Shown here: one piece after another, positions 20,403 to 30,158 of the stretch
Numbering within the stretch: the first letter of the stretch is position 1
Layout: the number at the start of each line of letters is the position of its first letter
Origin: Pseudomonadota bacterium
GTDB lineage: Bacteria; Pseudomonadota; Alphaproteobacteria; Acetobacterales; Acetobacteraceae
Reading direction: 5' to 3'
Length of the DNA stretch: 64,000 nucleotides
Assembly (NCBI GenBank): GCA_021805565.1
Contig: JAJZFA010000003.1
Span: 62,001-126,000 of the forward strand
Program-made: the position numbers and the translations under genes
The notes under the pieces: model-generated
What the model was told of the DNA's origin: nothing
The model's database searches: none
The model's input: only the letters and a program-made list of their open reading frames with translations

Positions 20403-21116
20403 CTAAACTGCCGCGAACTGGCCGCGGCCGAACACTTTATCGAGCGTGACAGCCTCGGCCTTGTCGAACGTCGTGGTGCGCGCGCGCACCGCGTCCACCT
20501 CGGCCAGCGCCTTTTTTACCGCCGGCCGGTCGTCGATGGTTTTCACCCAGCGGGCGATGTTCGGCCATTTCGCCGCGCTGGGGGCGCCCAGCAGCGTTGG
20601 GATCGCCCGCATCCAGGGGAAAGTCGCGATGTCGGCGACCGAATAGTCCGGTCCAGCCAGATAGTCCGCCGTCGCGAGGCGCCGATCGATCACCTCGCAA
20701 ACGCGGTGCGTCTGCGTAAAATAGCGGCTCTTGGAATACTCGTTGCCCGCCGGCGCGAACCGCAGGAAGTGCACATACTGTCCAAACATCGGCCCCAGCG
20801 TGGACATCTGGGTCATCAGCCACTGAATGGCATCGAATTTAGCGACCGGGTCCGGCGGCAGCAGCTTTCCGGTTTTATCCGCCAGATACAGCAGGATCGC
20901 ACCCGATTCGAAGACGGTGTAAGGCTTGCCGCCGGGCCCATCCGGATCGACGATAACCGGCACCTTGGCGTTGGGATTCAGCCGCAGAAACGCTTCGCCG
21001 AACTGCTTGCCGGTGAAGACGTCCACGGGCTCCACTGCGTAGGGCAGCGCCAGTTCCTCCAGGGCGATGTAGATTTTGACGACGTTGGGGCTTCCCATTC
21101 CATACAGGGTAATCAT
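20403..21116 (-). CDS. glutathione S-transferase family protein
   Basis: MITLYGMGSPNVVKIYIALEELALPYAVEPVDVFTGKQF...NPNAKVPVIVDPDG...FESGAILLYLADKTGKLLP; start ATG 21116. Confidence 0.88.
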   Translation of the reverse strand: MITLYGMGSPNVVKIYIALEELALPYAVEPVDVFTGKQFGEAFLRLNPNAKVPVIVDPDGPGGKPYTVFESGAILLYLADKTGKLLPPDPVAKFDAIQWLMTQMSTLGPMFGQYVHFLRFAPAGNEYSKSRYFTQTHRVCEVIDRRLATADYLAGPDYSVADIATFPWMRAIPTLLGAPSAAKWPNIARWVKTIDDRPAVKKALAEVDAVRARTTTFDKAEAVTLDKVFGRGQFAAV

Positions 21117-21317
21117 CGCTGCATTCCTTTTCCCAGGTTCCAAAGTCGTTATCGCACGGCAAGGCACATTCCCGGAAGCCAGACAGGTCCGGTGCCGGAC
21201 GAACCGTCCATGGCTGGAAATTTCCGCCTGCACGGCCTGGCCACCAGTCCCTCGTGCCAGCGATTTTTTTGGCAAGGCCAAATAACTTGACGCCGCTTAC
21301 CGCGTTGTATTGGATAC

Positions 21318-22586
21318 GTGCCAAAAGGGAGGCCAACAATGAACGCACCCGTCCATATCGATCCGACCAGCCCAGCCTATGCCGTGCCGCTGTCCGAGTT
21401 GGACGTTTCCGACCCCAGCATGTACCAGAACGAATCCTGGCATCCGTATTTCGAACGGCTGCGGCGGGAGGACCCCGTCCACCATGTGGCGGGAGGCCCG
21501 TATGGGCCTTACTGGGCCGTGACGAAATATAAGGACATCATGCACTGCGAAGTGAATCATGATACCTTCTCCAGCGAAATCGGCGGTATCCAGATCGAGG
21601 AACCGCCGAAGGAAATGGCGCGTCCCAGCTTCATCCGGATGGATCCGCCGCGCCACGACGATCAGCGCAAAGTAGCCAGCCCGATCGTCGCTCCCGCAAA
21701 TCTGGCAAATATGGAACCGCTGATCCGCGAACGGGCCCAGATGGTGCTGGATGGGCTACCCCGGAATCAAACCTTCGACTGGGTGGCGGAAGTCTCTGTC
21801 AAGCTGACGACGATGATGCTGGCGACATTGTTCGACTTCCCGTTCGAGGAACGCACCAAGCTGACCTATTGGTCCGACGTGGCGATCTGCAATGTCAACG
21901 CCCCGGAATCGCCGGTTCATTCGGAACAAGAACGGTTCGACGAATTGAAGAAAATGGCCGAGTATATCGGCCGTCTTTTCAACGAGCGCCGCGGCCAGCC
22001 GCCGAAATTCGACCTGTTGTCGATGCTGGCGCACGGCGCGGCCACCCGTGACATGCCGCCGCGGGAATTTCTGGCGAATCTAGTCCTGCTGATCGTCGGC
22101 GGCAACGACACGACGCGCAATTCCATGACCGGCGGGGTGCTGGCGCTGAACCAGTTTCCCGATGAATACAGCAAGCTGCAAGCCAACCCCGCGTTGGTTG
22201 ACAGTGCGGTGTCGGAAATCATCCGCTGGCAGACTCCGGTGATCCACATGCGGCGTACCGCATCGCGCGACATCGAACTCGGCGGCAAACAAATCAAGGC
22301 CGGAGACAAGGTCGTGATGTGGTACCTGTCCGGCAATCGCGACCCCGAGGCGATCGAAAACCCCGATAGCTTCATCGTCGATCGCGCCCGTCCGCGCCAG
22401 CATCTATCGTTTGGATTCGGCATCCACCGCTGCGTCGGCAACCGGTTGGCGGAACTGCAACTGAAGATTTTGTTGCAGGAAATGCTGGCGCGGTTCCCCA
22501 AGGTCGAAGTGGTTGGCGACGCGCAGCGCGTCTATTCCAACTTCATCCGCGGCATCCGGTCGATGCCAGTGCGCATTCCCGGCTGA
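21318..22586 (+). CDS. cytochrome P450
   Basis: Heme motif FGFGIHRCVGNRLAELQ, I-helix GGNDTTRN, ExxR in K-helix. Start may be 21339. Confidence 0.93.
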   Translation: MPKGRPTMNAPVHIDPTSPAYAVPLSELDVSDPSMYQNESWHPYFERLRREDPVHHVAGGPYGPYWAVTKYKDIMHCEVNHDTFSSEIGGIQIEEPPKEMARPSFIRMDPPRHDDQRKVASPIVAPANLANMEPLIRERAQMVLDGLPRNQTFDWVAEVSVKLTTMMLATLFDFPFEERTKLTYWSDVAICNVNAPESPVHSEQERFDELKKMAEYIGRLFNERRGQPPKFDLLSMLAHGAATRDMPPREFLANLVLLIVGGNDTTRNSMTGGVLALNQFPDEYSKLQANPALVDSAVSEIIRWQTPVIHMRRTASRDIELGGKQIKAGDKVVMWYLSGNRDPEAIENPDSFIVDRARPRQHLSFGFGIHRCVGNRLAELQLKILLQEMLARFPKVEVVGDAQRVYSNFIRGIRSMPVRIPG

Positions 22587-22726
22587 TTTTCGGTTCCAAC
22601 CGGTTGGAGGGTTTTCGAAGCTGGCACCATCCGCCCGTTGGTGCCAGCCCAGCCGTCCGCCGCGTTGGCCCGGCAGTGGCGCACGGCCACCGTCCGCGCT
22701 AAACCGCGTGCGGAGAGGAACCGCCC

Positions 22727-24157
22727 ATGCCACACAAGCCCCCCCCCACCGCGGCCCTGCTCGGCGCAATCCGGACCGTCGTCGGCGACCGGGGTATGCT
22801 GACCGATCCAACCGATACCGAACCTTATGCCGGGGATTGGCGGCGCCTGTACCAGGGCCGCACCAGCGCCGTCATCCGGCCCGGCACGACGGACGAACTC
22901 GCCGCCGTGATTGGATTATGCGCCGCCGCCGGTACGCCGGTCGTTCCGCAGGGCGGCAACACATCGATGGTCGGTGGCGCCGTCCCGGACGAAAACGGGT
23001 CCGAACTGATCGTCTCCACCGCCAGATTGAACCGTATTCGCGATCTCGATCCAGCCGACATGACGCTGACGGTGGAAGCCGGAGTCACGCTGAAGGCCGC
23101 GCAAACCGCCGCCGCCGAACAAGGCTGCCTGCTGCCGCTGTCGATTTCGTCCGAGGGCACCGCGCAGATCGGCGGCGTGCTGGCGACGAACGCCGGCGGC
23201 AACAACACCGTTCGTTACGGCAACGCCCGCGATCTCGTGCTTGGCCTGGAAGTCGTTTTGCCGGATGGCACGATCTGGAACGGCCTGCGGCGGCTGCGCA
23301 AGGACAACACCGGATACTGCCTGCGGCAATTGTTCACCGGATCGGAAGGCACGCTGGGTATCATCGCCGCCGCTGTGCTGAAACTGGTGCCGCGGCCGAA
23401 AGAAGTCGCCGTCGCCCTGTGCGGCGTGGACTCGCCGGACGCCGCGCTAACCCTGTTCACCCGTTTTCAGACATATGACGCGGCGTCTGTCAGCGCGTTC
23501 GAACTGATGTCCGGCCTCGGTACCGAATTCGTACTGAAACATATCCCTGGTGCTGTCCTGCCGCTGGAGTCCGCCGCGCCGTTCTACGTTCTCGCCGAAC
23601 TGGCCTCGCCCCGCCCCGGCGCCGGCCTGCGCGGCATGCTGGAACAAATCCTGGAACAGGCCCTGACCGACGGCACCATTCTGGACGCGGCCATCGCCGC
23701 ATCCGAGGCCCAGCGCTCGGCCATCTGGCGGTTGCGGGAGGAACATTCCGAGGCACAGAAACGCGAAGGCGCCAGCATCAAGAACGATGTTTCGGTTCCA
23801 GTATCGAAAGTACCCGCTTTCATCCGCCAGGCCACGGCGGCATGCCATGCACTGATGCCGGGCGTCCGCGTGGTTCCGTTCGGCCACATGGGCGACGGCA
23901 ACATTCATTTCAATCTGGAACAGCCCGCCGGATCGGATGCGGCATGGTTTCTGGCGCAGGATCACGCGATCATGGACACCGTCAACGCGGTCGTGCGGGC
24001 ATACGACGGCAGTTTCTCGGCCGAACACGGCATCGGCAAGCTGAAGCCCTATATGATGCCCGATTGGCGCGGCGGTGCCGAACTGGCGCTGATGCAACGG
24101 ATCAAGGCGGCGATCGATCCGGCCGGCATCATGAACCCCGGCAAACTGCTGCCATAG
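22727..24157 (+). CDS. FAD-linked 2-hydroxyacid oxidase/dehydrogenase (GlcD/D2HGDH-like)
   Basis: PQGGNTSMVGGAVP, ATNAGGNNTVRYGNARDLVLGLEVVLPDG, HMGDGNIHFN, SAEHGIGKLK. Confidence 0.88.
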   Translation: MPHKPPPTAALLGAIRTVVGDRGMLTDPTDTEPYAGDWRRLYQGRTSAVIRPGTTDELAAVIGLCAAAGTPVVPQGGNTSMVGGAVPDENGSELIVSTARLNRIRDLDPADMTLTVEAGVTLKAAQTAAAEQGCLLPLSISSEGTAQIGGVLATNAGGNNTVRYGNARDLVLGLEVVLPDGTIWNGLRRLRKDNTGYCLRQLFTGSEGTLGIIAAAVLKLVPRPKEVAVALCGVDSPDAALTLFTRFQTYDAASVSAFELMSGLGTEFVLKHIPGAVLPLESAAPFYVLAELASPRPGAGLRGMLEQILEQALTDGTILDAAIAASEAQRSAIWRLREEHSEAQKREGASIKNDVSVPVSKVPAFIRQATAACHALMPGVRVVPFGHMGDGNIHFNLEQPAGSDAAWFLAQDHAIMDTVNAVVRAYDGSFSAEHGIGKLKPYMMPDWRGGAELALMQRIKAAIDPAGIMNPGKLLP

Positions 24158-24432
24158 CCAGGCTCGATGGCCACGGCCGCAACCGGCCACCGTGGAACAC
24201 ACGCGCGCACAACGGCACCGCGGGCCGTTAACGGTTTATCAACCTTCCAACGGTATCGTTGCCACGACCGAAGGCCCCCCGAAGGCATCGGGTTCATGCG
24301 GGATGGACGAAATTGGCAACGCGCGACTGGACATTCGCATACGGCTCGCAGACCGCCGGTCAGCGGGAGTCCACCGAGCGATGGCCGGCCATCCGGTCGG
24401 ATACCCCGTCACGCCCGCGCGGCCCGCGTGCC

Positions 24433-25158
24433 ATGACCGCGCTGCCGGTTCTGTGCCTGTGTGCCGCCGTGCTGACCGGATGCGGCACGCTCAGCCGCCT
24501 CGCCGAGGTTGGCCGGCCCCCTGAAATGAGCCCGACCGAAGATCCGACCAAAGACCCGAAATGGCGGCCGCTCACCATGCCCTCGCCGGCACCCCATCCG
24601 CCGCCGCCACAGGCGGATTCGCTGTGGCGCTATGGCTCGCGCGCGTTTTTCAAGGATCAGCGGGCGGCTCAGGTCGGCGACATCGTCACCGTTCTGGTCA
24701 ACATGAACGATTCCGCCAATCTGACGAACGACACCACCGCCAGCCGCATCAGCAACGAAACCGCCGGATTGCCAAACCTGTTCGGCTTGGAATCGATCGT
24801 GCCGAAAACAACCACCATGTCCTCGCTGGTATCGGCCAACAGCGTTAACAGCAATATCGGCAGCGGACAAATTCAACGCAACGAAGCCGTCACCCTGCGG
24901 CTTGCCGGAATCATCACCCAGGTTCTTGCCAACGGCAATCTTGTGGTCGCGGCCCGCCAGGAATTCATGGTCAACAGCGAATTGCGCGACCTGCGGGTGA
25001 CCGGGGTTATCCGGCCGCAAGACATTGCTTCCGACAACACCGTGCCGCATGACCGGATGGCGGAGGCGCGCATTTCCTATGGGGGCAGGGGCAACCTGAC
25101 CGACCTTCAGCGCTCGCGATGGGGCCAGCAGATGATGGATATCATGATGCCATTTTAG
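24433..25158 (+). CDS. flgH: flagellar basal body L-ring protein FlgH
   Basis: Lipobox LTGC; SLWRYGSRAFFKDQRAAQVGDIVTVLV, NLVVAARQEFMVNSELRDLRVTGVIRPQDI, GRGNLTDLQRSRWGQQMMDIMMPF. Confidence 0.9.
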   Translation: MTALPVLCLCAAVLTGCGTLSRLAEVGRPPEMSPTEDPTKDPKWRPLTMPSPAPHPPPPQADSLWRYGSRAFFKDQRAAQVGDIVTVLVNMNDSANLTNDTTASRISNETAGLPNLFGLESIVPKTTTMSSLVSANSVNSNIGSGQIQRNEAVTLRLAGIITQVLANGNLVVAARQEFMVNSELRDLRVTGVIRPQDIASDNTVPHDRMAEARISYGGRGNLTDLQRSRWGQQMMDIMMPF

Positions 25159-25261
25159 TGTCTCGTTTCGCGCATGTCGTCATCGTGTACCGGGACGCTC
25201 GTTCTTTGTTGTCAATGTCCTGCCCCTGAAATTGGTAGGCATTTCAGGGGCAGGACACCAG
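25156..25261 (+). repeat. dispersed two-hairpin repeat, family B copy 1
   Basis: Aligns with 55890-55995 (TAGTGTC.CG.TTCGC...CGGGACGCTCG.TC..TGTTGTCA...CCCTGAAA...AGGCATTTCAGGGGCA). Contains a perfect 17-bp inverted repeat TGTCCTGCCCCTGAAAT (25216-25232) / ATTTCAGGGGCAGGACA (25241-25257). Confidence 0.8.
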
Positions 25262-25289
25262 GCATCGGCCGCAACCGGACGCAGCAGAC

Positions 25290-27320
25290 ATGAACGGCCA
25301 AACCCACCGAAACGCCATGAAACGGCCCATGCCCAAACCTGGCAGGCTGACGCCGGCCACACAGGCGGACTTTGCCGCTGCCGTGCGATATCACCAGGCC
25401 GGCAAAGCGCGAGAAGCCGATGCTTTATATCGCCAGGTTCTGGCGGTTCATCCACAGCATGCCGACAGCCTGCACCTGCTGGGGGTTCTGGCACTACAGG
25501 TTGGACGCCCCGATCTCGCCCAGGACCTGATCGGCCGGGCGATCGCGGCCGACGGTACCGTTGCGTTGTACCACACGAACCTTGGGAACGCTTTCAACGC
25601 GCTGGGCAAACCGGATGCATCGATCGCCTGCTATCGCCGGGCGCTTGTCCTCAAGCCTCGATACCCCGAGGCCTGTCATAATCTGGCCACCGCTTTGCTC
25701 GGGCAAAATCAGGCCGGCGAGGCGGCGGCCTGGCTGCGCAAGGCCATCGCGCTCAAACCGGACTTCGCCGAGGCCTACAACGCACTCGGCAACGCACATG
25801 CCGCCCTGAATGAGCCAGAGCAGGCCGTTGCCTGCTATCGCCGGGCAGTCTCTCTCCGGCCATCTTACGCCGACGCGCACAACAACCTGGGTGCCGCCCT
25901 GGCGGAAGCCGGGCAACTGGAAGCAGCGGCCGGCTGTTACCGTCAGGCACTCGGTTTCCAGCCGGACATCGCCGAAGTTCACAACAACCTTGGCGCCGTC
26001 CTGGAGCGCCTGGGTCAGTGCGGCGAAGCGGCCGCCTGCTGGCAGACCGCCATCGCGCTGCGCCCAGACCTGGCCGAAGCGCACGACGGGCTGGGGACGC
26101 TGCTGGCGGATGCCGGGCTGTTGGAACAAGCCGCTGCCTGTTATCGAACAGCGATCTCGCTGCGGCCCGATGTGGCCCGGTCGCATGACAATCTCGGCAC
26201 TGTCATGAAGGCACAGGGGCGGCTGGACGACGCCATCGCCTGCTTCCGAGCGGCGGTCGCGCGGGCACCGGACGCTCCTAATCCGAACTATAATCTCGCC
26301 ATCGCCCTGCTGGCGCTTGGCGACATGGCAGAAGGCTGGCCGGCCTATGAGTGGCGCTGGCGGACGGCCGCCATGGCACCCGTCCGGCGCGATTTCGCCC
26401 AGCCCCAATGGTATGGTCAGGCGGCGAGCCACGTGCATCGAAATACGGCCGGCCGGGAAACCGGGCCAGAGCTGCCGAGCCCTGGTGACACACCCGGTCA
26501 CGGGCCGGCTGGGTCAGGCCCGACGCTGCTGATCCATGCAGAACAGGGCCTGGGCGACACGATCCAATTCTGCCGCTACGTCGCCCTTGCCGCCGCACGC
26601 GGATGGCGCACGATCCTGGAAGTCCAGCCGGCGCTGGTCCGGCTGCTGTCCGGCCTGGCCGGCGCAGACCTGATCGTCGCGCGCGGCGAGCCGTTGCCGC
26701 CGTTCGATGTACACTGTCCGATGCAAAGCCTTCCCTTGGCGCTGGGGACGACACTCGCAACCATCCCTGCTGCCCCGGCGTATCTGTATGCCGATCCTGC
26801 ACAGACGGATGTTTTCCATGCCCGCCTCGCCGCGATGGGCAAACCCGGACTCCGGATCGGCCTGGTCTGGGCGGGCGATCCGGCGATGGTGCGCGACCGT
26901 CAACGCTCATTGCCGCCGGATCGGCTGGCGCCGCTGCTGGCGGTGCCGGGATGCCATTTCGTCAGCCTGCAAAAAGACGCCGGCGGCCGCCTTCCGGGAA
27001 CTGGCCTGACCTGCATCATGGATGAAATGACCGGCCTGACCGACACCGCGGCCCTGATAGCGGCACTGGACCTTGTCATTGCGGCCGATACCGCCGTAGC
27101 CCATCTGGCGGGCGCGCTGGGCAAACCGGTCTGGCTGCTGGACCGTTTCGATCCGGACTGGCGATGGCTGACCGGGCGTCGCCACAGCCCATGGTATCCA
27201 TCGCTTCGCATTTACCGGCAATCGCGGCCGGACGACTGGAATACAGTGATCGCGGCGGTCGCGGCGGACCTGCCCGGCCTGCCCGGATACGAAACCGGGC
27301 AATCCACCCGTCATCGCTGA
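25290..27320 (+). CDS. tetratricopeptide-repeat protein with C-terminal glycosyltransferase-like (GT9/GT41-type) domain
   Basis: Successive 34-aa TPRs (AYNALGNAHAALNEPEQAVACYRRAVSLRPSYADAHNNLGAAL...), then LLIHAEQGLGDTIQFCRYV...GLVWAGDP...DLVIAADTAVAHLAGALGKPVWLL. Confidence 0.85.
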   Translation: MNGQTHRNAMKRPMPKPGRLTPATQADFAAAVRYHQAGKAREADALYRQVLAVHPQHADSLHLLGVLALQVGRPDLAQDLIGRAIAADGTVALYHTNLGNAFNALGKPDASIACYRRALVLKPRYPEACHNLATALLGQNQAGEAAAWLRKAIALKPDFAEAYNALGNAHAALNEPEQAVACYRRAVSLRPSYADAHNNLGAALAEAGQLEAAAGCYRQALGFQPDIAEVHNNLGAVLERLGQCGEAAACWQTAIALRPDLAEAHDGLGTLLADAGLLEQAAACYRTAISLRPDVARSHDNLGTVMKAQGRLDDAIACFRAAVARAPDAPNPNYNLAIALLALGDMAEGWPAYEWRWRTAAMAPVRRDFAQPQWYGQAASHVHRNTAGRETGPELPSPGDTPGHGPAGSGPTLLIHAEQGLGDTIQFCRYVALAAARGWRTILEVQPALVRLLSGLAGADLIVARGEPLPPFDVHCPMQSLPLALGTTLATIPAAPAYLYADPAQTDVFHARLAAMGKPGLRIGLVWAGDPAMVRDRQRSLPPDRLAPLLAVPGCHFVSLQKDAGGRLPGTGLTCIMDEMTGLTDTAALIAALDLVIAADTAVAHLAGALGKPVWLLDRFDPDWRWLTGRRHSPWYPSLRIYRQSRPDDWNTVIAAVAADLPGLPGYETGQSTRHR

Positions 27321-27457
27321 AAACGCCCGTAACTGGCGGCTGGCGCGGCGTGCCCAAATGGGATTTACTCGAGGCCCCGCGCCGCCACACCCGCATCTCA
27401 TGAACTTGGCAACCATACCGGCGCGGAAACAGCATCAACGAGGAAGGGAACAAAGCA

Positions 27458-27766
27458 ATGATCGTATCTGTTATGTATCCGGTTGGCCCAGGCCAAAAAT
27501 TCGACACCGATTATTATATGAAGTCTCATATTCCGCTGGTGAACTCGCTGTTCGGCCCGTTGGGGTTGAAGCACACGCAGGTTCTACAGGGTACCGGTTC
27601 CCCAAGCGGCGATCCGGCCGGCTTTCTGGTTATCGCGCTGCTGGACTTCGAGAGTGCCGGAGCATTCAAGTCGGCGGTCGATGCCCACGGCGCGGCGGTG
27701 TTCGGCGATATTCCCAAGTTCACGGACGTTCAACCGGCGATCCAGTTCAACGATCGGCTGGCCTAG
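27458..27766 (+). CDS. EthD family protein
   Basis: MIVSVMYPVGPGQKFDTDYYMKSHIPLVNSLFGPLGLK...; 102 aa. Confidence 0.85.
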   Translation: MIVSVMYPVGPGQKFDTDYYMKSHIPLVNSLFGPLGLKHTQVLQGTGSPSGDPAGFLVIALLDFESAGAFKSAVDAHGAAVFGDIPKFTDVQPAIQFNDRLA

Positions 27767-27852
27767 CCGCACCGCGACGGCTGGCCCGCGCACGGGGGGC
27801 GATACGGATGGGGGCACGCCAAGATGGCGATGCCCCCGAATGTGTCCAGCCG

Positions 27853-28398
27853 TTACCGGCCACCGCGCGGCAGCATCCTGGCCAGCACCCCGTCGCGCAT
27901 CACGTAACGATGAAACAGCGCGGCAGCAGCATGCAGGCCCGCCACCGCGACGATGATCCAGCCGATAATGGCGTGAATATCCTGCGCCTGATCGGGCAGC
28001 GCATCATTGTTCGGATCGAAGGTTGGAAGGTTGAACTGATTGAAAATGCTGGCGCCTTGCGCCCAGGCCACGAAGAGACCGACCAAAATCATCACCCCGA
28101 GCAGCAGGTACAGACCCCAGTGGGTTGCTTTGGCGAGAATCTGGAGCACGCCCCGGTCGGATGGCGGTAAACGCCGGCCGCCGGTCAGGCGCCACACCAC
28201 CCGGCCAAGCAGGATGGCTGCCAGCAGCACGCCGCCAGTGATATGCAGCGATCGCACATCGACCCGCAGCGGCCCCTTCGGAAACCAGTCGATTGTCTGG
28301 GCACCCAACCACTGGGTCGCCACCAGGATCGCGGTCAACCAGTGAAAGGCGATTGTGGCGGTATCGTAGCGTTTCGCGGATGGCGTAACTGGCTGCAT
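27853..28398 (-). CDS. cytochrome b561
   Basis: RYDTATIAFHWLTAILVATQW, RSLHITGGVLLAAILLGRVVWR, conserved TM histidines. Confidence 0.87.
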   Translation of the reverse strand: MQPVTPSAKRYDTATIAFHWLTAILVATQWLGAQTIDWFPKGPLRVDVRSLHITGGVLLAAILLGRVVWRLTGGRRLPPSDRGVLQILAKATHWGLYLLLGVMILVGLFVAWAQGASIFNQFNLPTFDPNNDALPDQAQDIHAIIGWIIVAVAGLHAAAALFHRYVMRDGVLARMLPRGGR

Positions 28399-28629
28399 GA
28401 CCTGGGTTCCCCGGAAAGACCAGCGACAGACTTAGTCCATGCCGCCCGGTGACCGCCAGTGGGGTATTGCGCCAGGGAAGGCAGCGCCAACATCCGCTCA
28501 TATCTGAAACAAACGCGACACGGGCCGGATTACCGGACGACGTTCGGCTGAACAGGATCGATAAGCACGTTCCCATTCCACCCCAGCCGGCTTAGGCTAT
28601 GCCGACAGCACACACCGGAGGGCTGACAC

Positions 28630-30021
28630 ATGGCATCGCGGGATGGCGCCCTGGCGCGCGCACTGACAGGCTTCGACACCGGCGGATTCCGCGACCGGCT
28701 CGCGGCCCTGGTCGCGATTCCCAGCACGTCGCAGGACCCCGCTCACGCTGGCGACGTACGCCGATATCTGACGGACGCAATCCAGCCGTGGCTGCGCCGT
28801 ATGGGCTTCACGGCGGAAATCCATCCAAATCCGGAACCTGGATTCGGCCCTATCCTATTCGCCGAACGGCTGGAAGGTCCCGATCGCCCCACAATTTTAA
28901 CATACGCACATGGCGACACCGTGCTCGGCCTGGATGAACAGTGGCGCCCCGGCCTATCCCCGTGGACGCTGACCGAGGACGCGGGTCGCTGGTACGGCCG
29001 CGGTTCGGCGGACAACAAAGGCCAGCACGCGCTTAATCTGACCGCGCTGGACGCCGTGCTGGCCGAACGCGACAACGCGCTGGGGTTCAACCTGAAAATG
29101 ATCCTGGAAACCAGCGAGGAACGCGGTTCGGCCGGCTTGCGGGCCTTCGTCGCCGCTCAGGCGGACCGATTGGCGGCCGATGTGCTGATCGCCAGCGACG
29201 GCCCCCGGGCGATGCCGGACCTGCCCACCATCGCCACCGGCACCCGCGGCACCTACCATTTCGATCTGGTGGTATCTTTGCGGCCGGGCGGCGTCCACTC
29301 CGGCCACTGGGGCGGCCTGACAACGGACCCGGCGATCGTCCTGAGCCACGCGCTGGCATCGGCGATGGACCGGCACGGCAAAATTTTGGTACGCGACTGG
29401 CTACCCGCGAACGGCGTGCCGGCGGCGATCCGCGCGGTGCTGAATGGCTGCCAGGCCGGCGGTGGCGGCGAAGCGGCCAGCATCGACCCGGACTGGGGCG
29501 AACCGGGTTTGACACCGGCCGAGAAAATCTATGGCTGGAACAGCTTCATCATACTGGCACTGCTGTCCGGCCAGCCGGCCAACCCGGTTAACGCCGTGGC
29601 CCCGGACGCCCGCGCCCATTGCCAGATACGCTATACGACCGACAGCGATCCAGCCGGCTTCGAGGCGGCCCTGCGCCGGCATCTGGACAGCAACGATTTC
29701 CACGCCGTGCGCATCGAAAACGCCGGTGTCCGCATGCCGGCCAGCCGCACAGATCCTGGCCATCCATGGGTTCGCTGGGCTGCCGCCAGCATGGAAAAAA
29801 CGCTGCACACGCACGTCCAGATCATTCCCAATTCGTCCGGCGGGCTGCCGGGGGATGTGTTTGTGGATTACCTCGGTGTGCCGCTGGTATGGATCCCGCA
29901 CAGCTACAACGGCTGCCAGCAGCATGGCCCCAACGAACACCTGCCGATTGCATCCGCCAGGGAGGGTCTGGCTGCCTTCGCGGGCCTGTGGTGGGACCTG
30001 GGCGAACCGGGCACGCCGTAA
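28630..30021 (+). CDS. M20 family metallopeptidase
   Basis: ILTYAHGDTVLGLDEQW, GRGSADNKGQHALN, ETSEERGSAGL; stop TAA at 30019-30021 coincides with first bases of a family A repeat. Confidence 0.85.
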   Translation: MASRDGALARALTGFDTGGFRDRLAALVAIPSTSQDPAHAGDVRRYLTDAIQPWLRRMGFTAEIHPNPEPGFGPILFAERLEGPDRPTILTYAHGDTVLGLDEQWRPGLSPWTLTEDAGRWYGRGSADNKGQHALNLTALDAVLAERDNALGFNLKMILETSEERGSAGLRAFVAAQADRLAADVLIASDGPRAMPDLPTIATGTRGTYHFDLVVSLRPGGVHSGHWGGLTTDPAIVLSHALASAMDRHGKILVRDWLPANGVPAAIRAVLNGCQAGGGGEAASIDPDWGEPGLTPAEKIYGWNSFIILALLSGQPANPVNAVAPDARAHCQIRYTTDSDPAGFEAALRRHLDSNDFHAVRIENAGVRMPASRTDPGHPWVRWAAASMEKTLHTHVQIIPNSSGGLPGDVFVDYLGVPLVWIPHSYNGCQQHGPNEHLPIASAREGLAAFAGLWWDLGEPGTP

Positions 30022-30136
30022 GGCAACGCTGGCAAATAAGTGCGTCGGCACGCCAGCAAAGTTGCCGTGCAAAACCTGAGCTTGGGGATTGCCCGACGCT
30101 GCCGCTCGTAGCGATTATTGTAGAGCAATTCCTGAG
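30019..30136 (+). repeat. dispersed two-hairpin repeat, family A copy 1
   Basis: TAAGGCAACGCTGGCAAATAAGTGCGTCGGCACGCCAGCAAAGTTGCCGTGCAAAACCTGAGCTT...; aligns with 47108-47225, 63133-63249 and the complement of 61992-62108. Confidence 0.85.
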
Positions 30137-30158
30137 GGCGGCACCGGCACGCCCTGCG

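Noticed and set aside
25216-25257. Simple Rho-independent terminator downstream of flgH
   Set aside because: No following T-tract, and similarity to 55890-55995 extends well beyond the hairpin, so a dispersed repeat explains it better.
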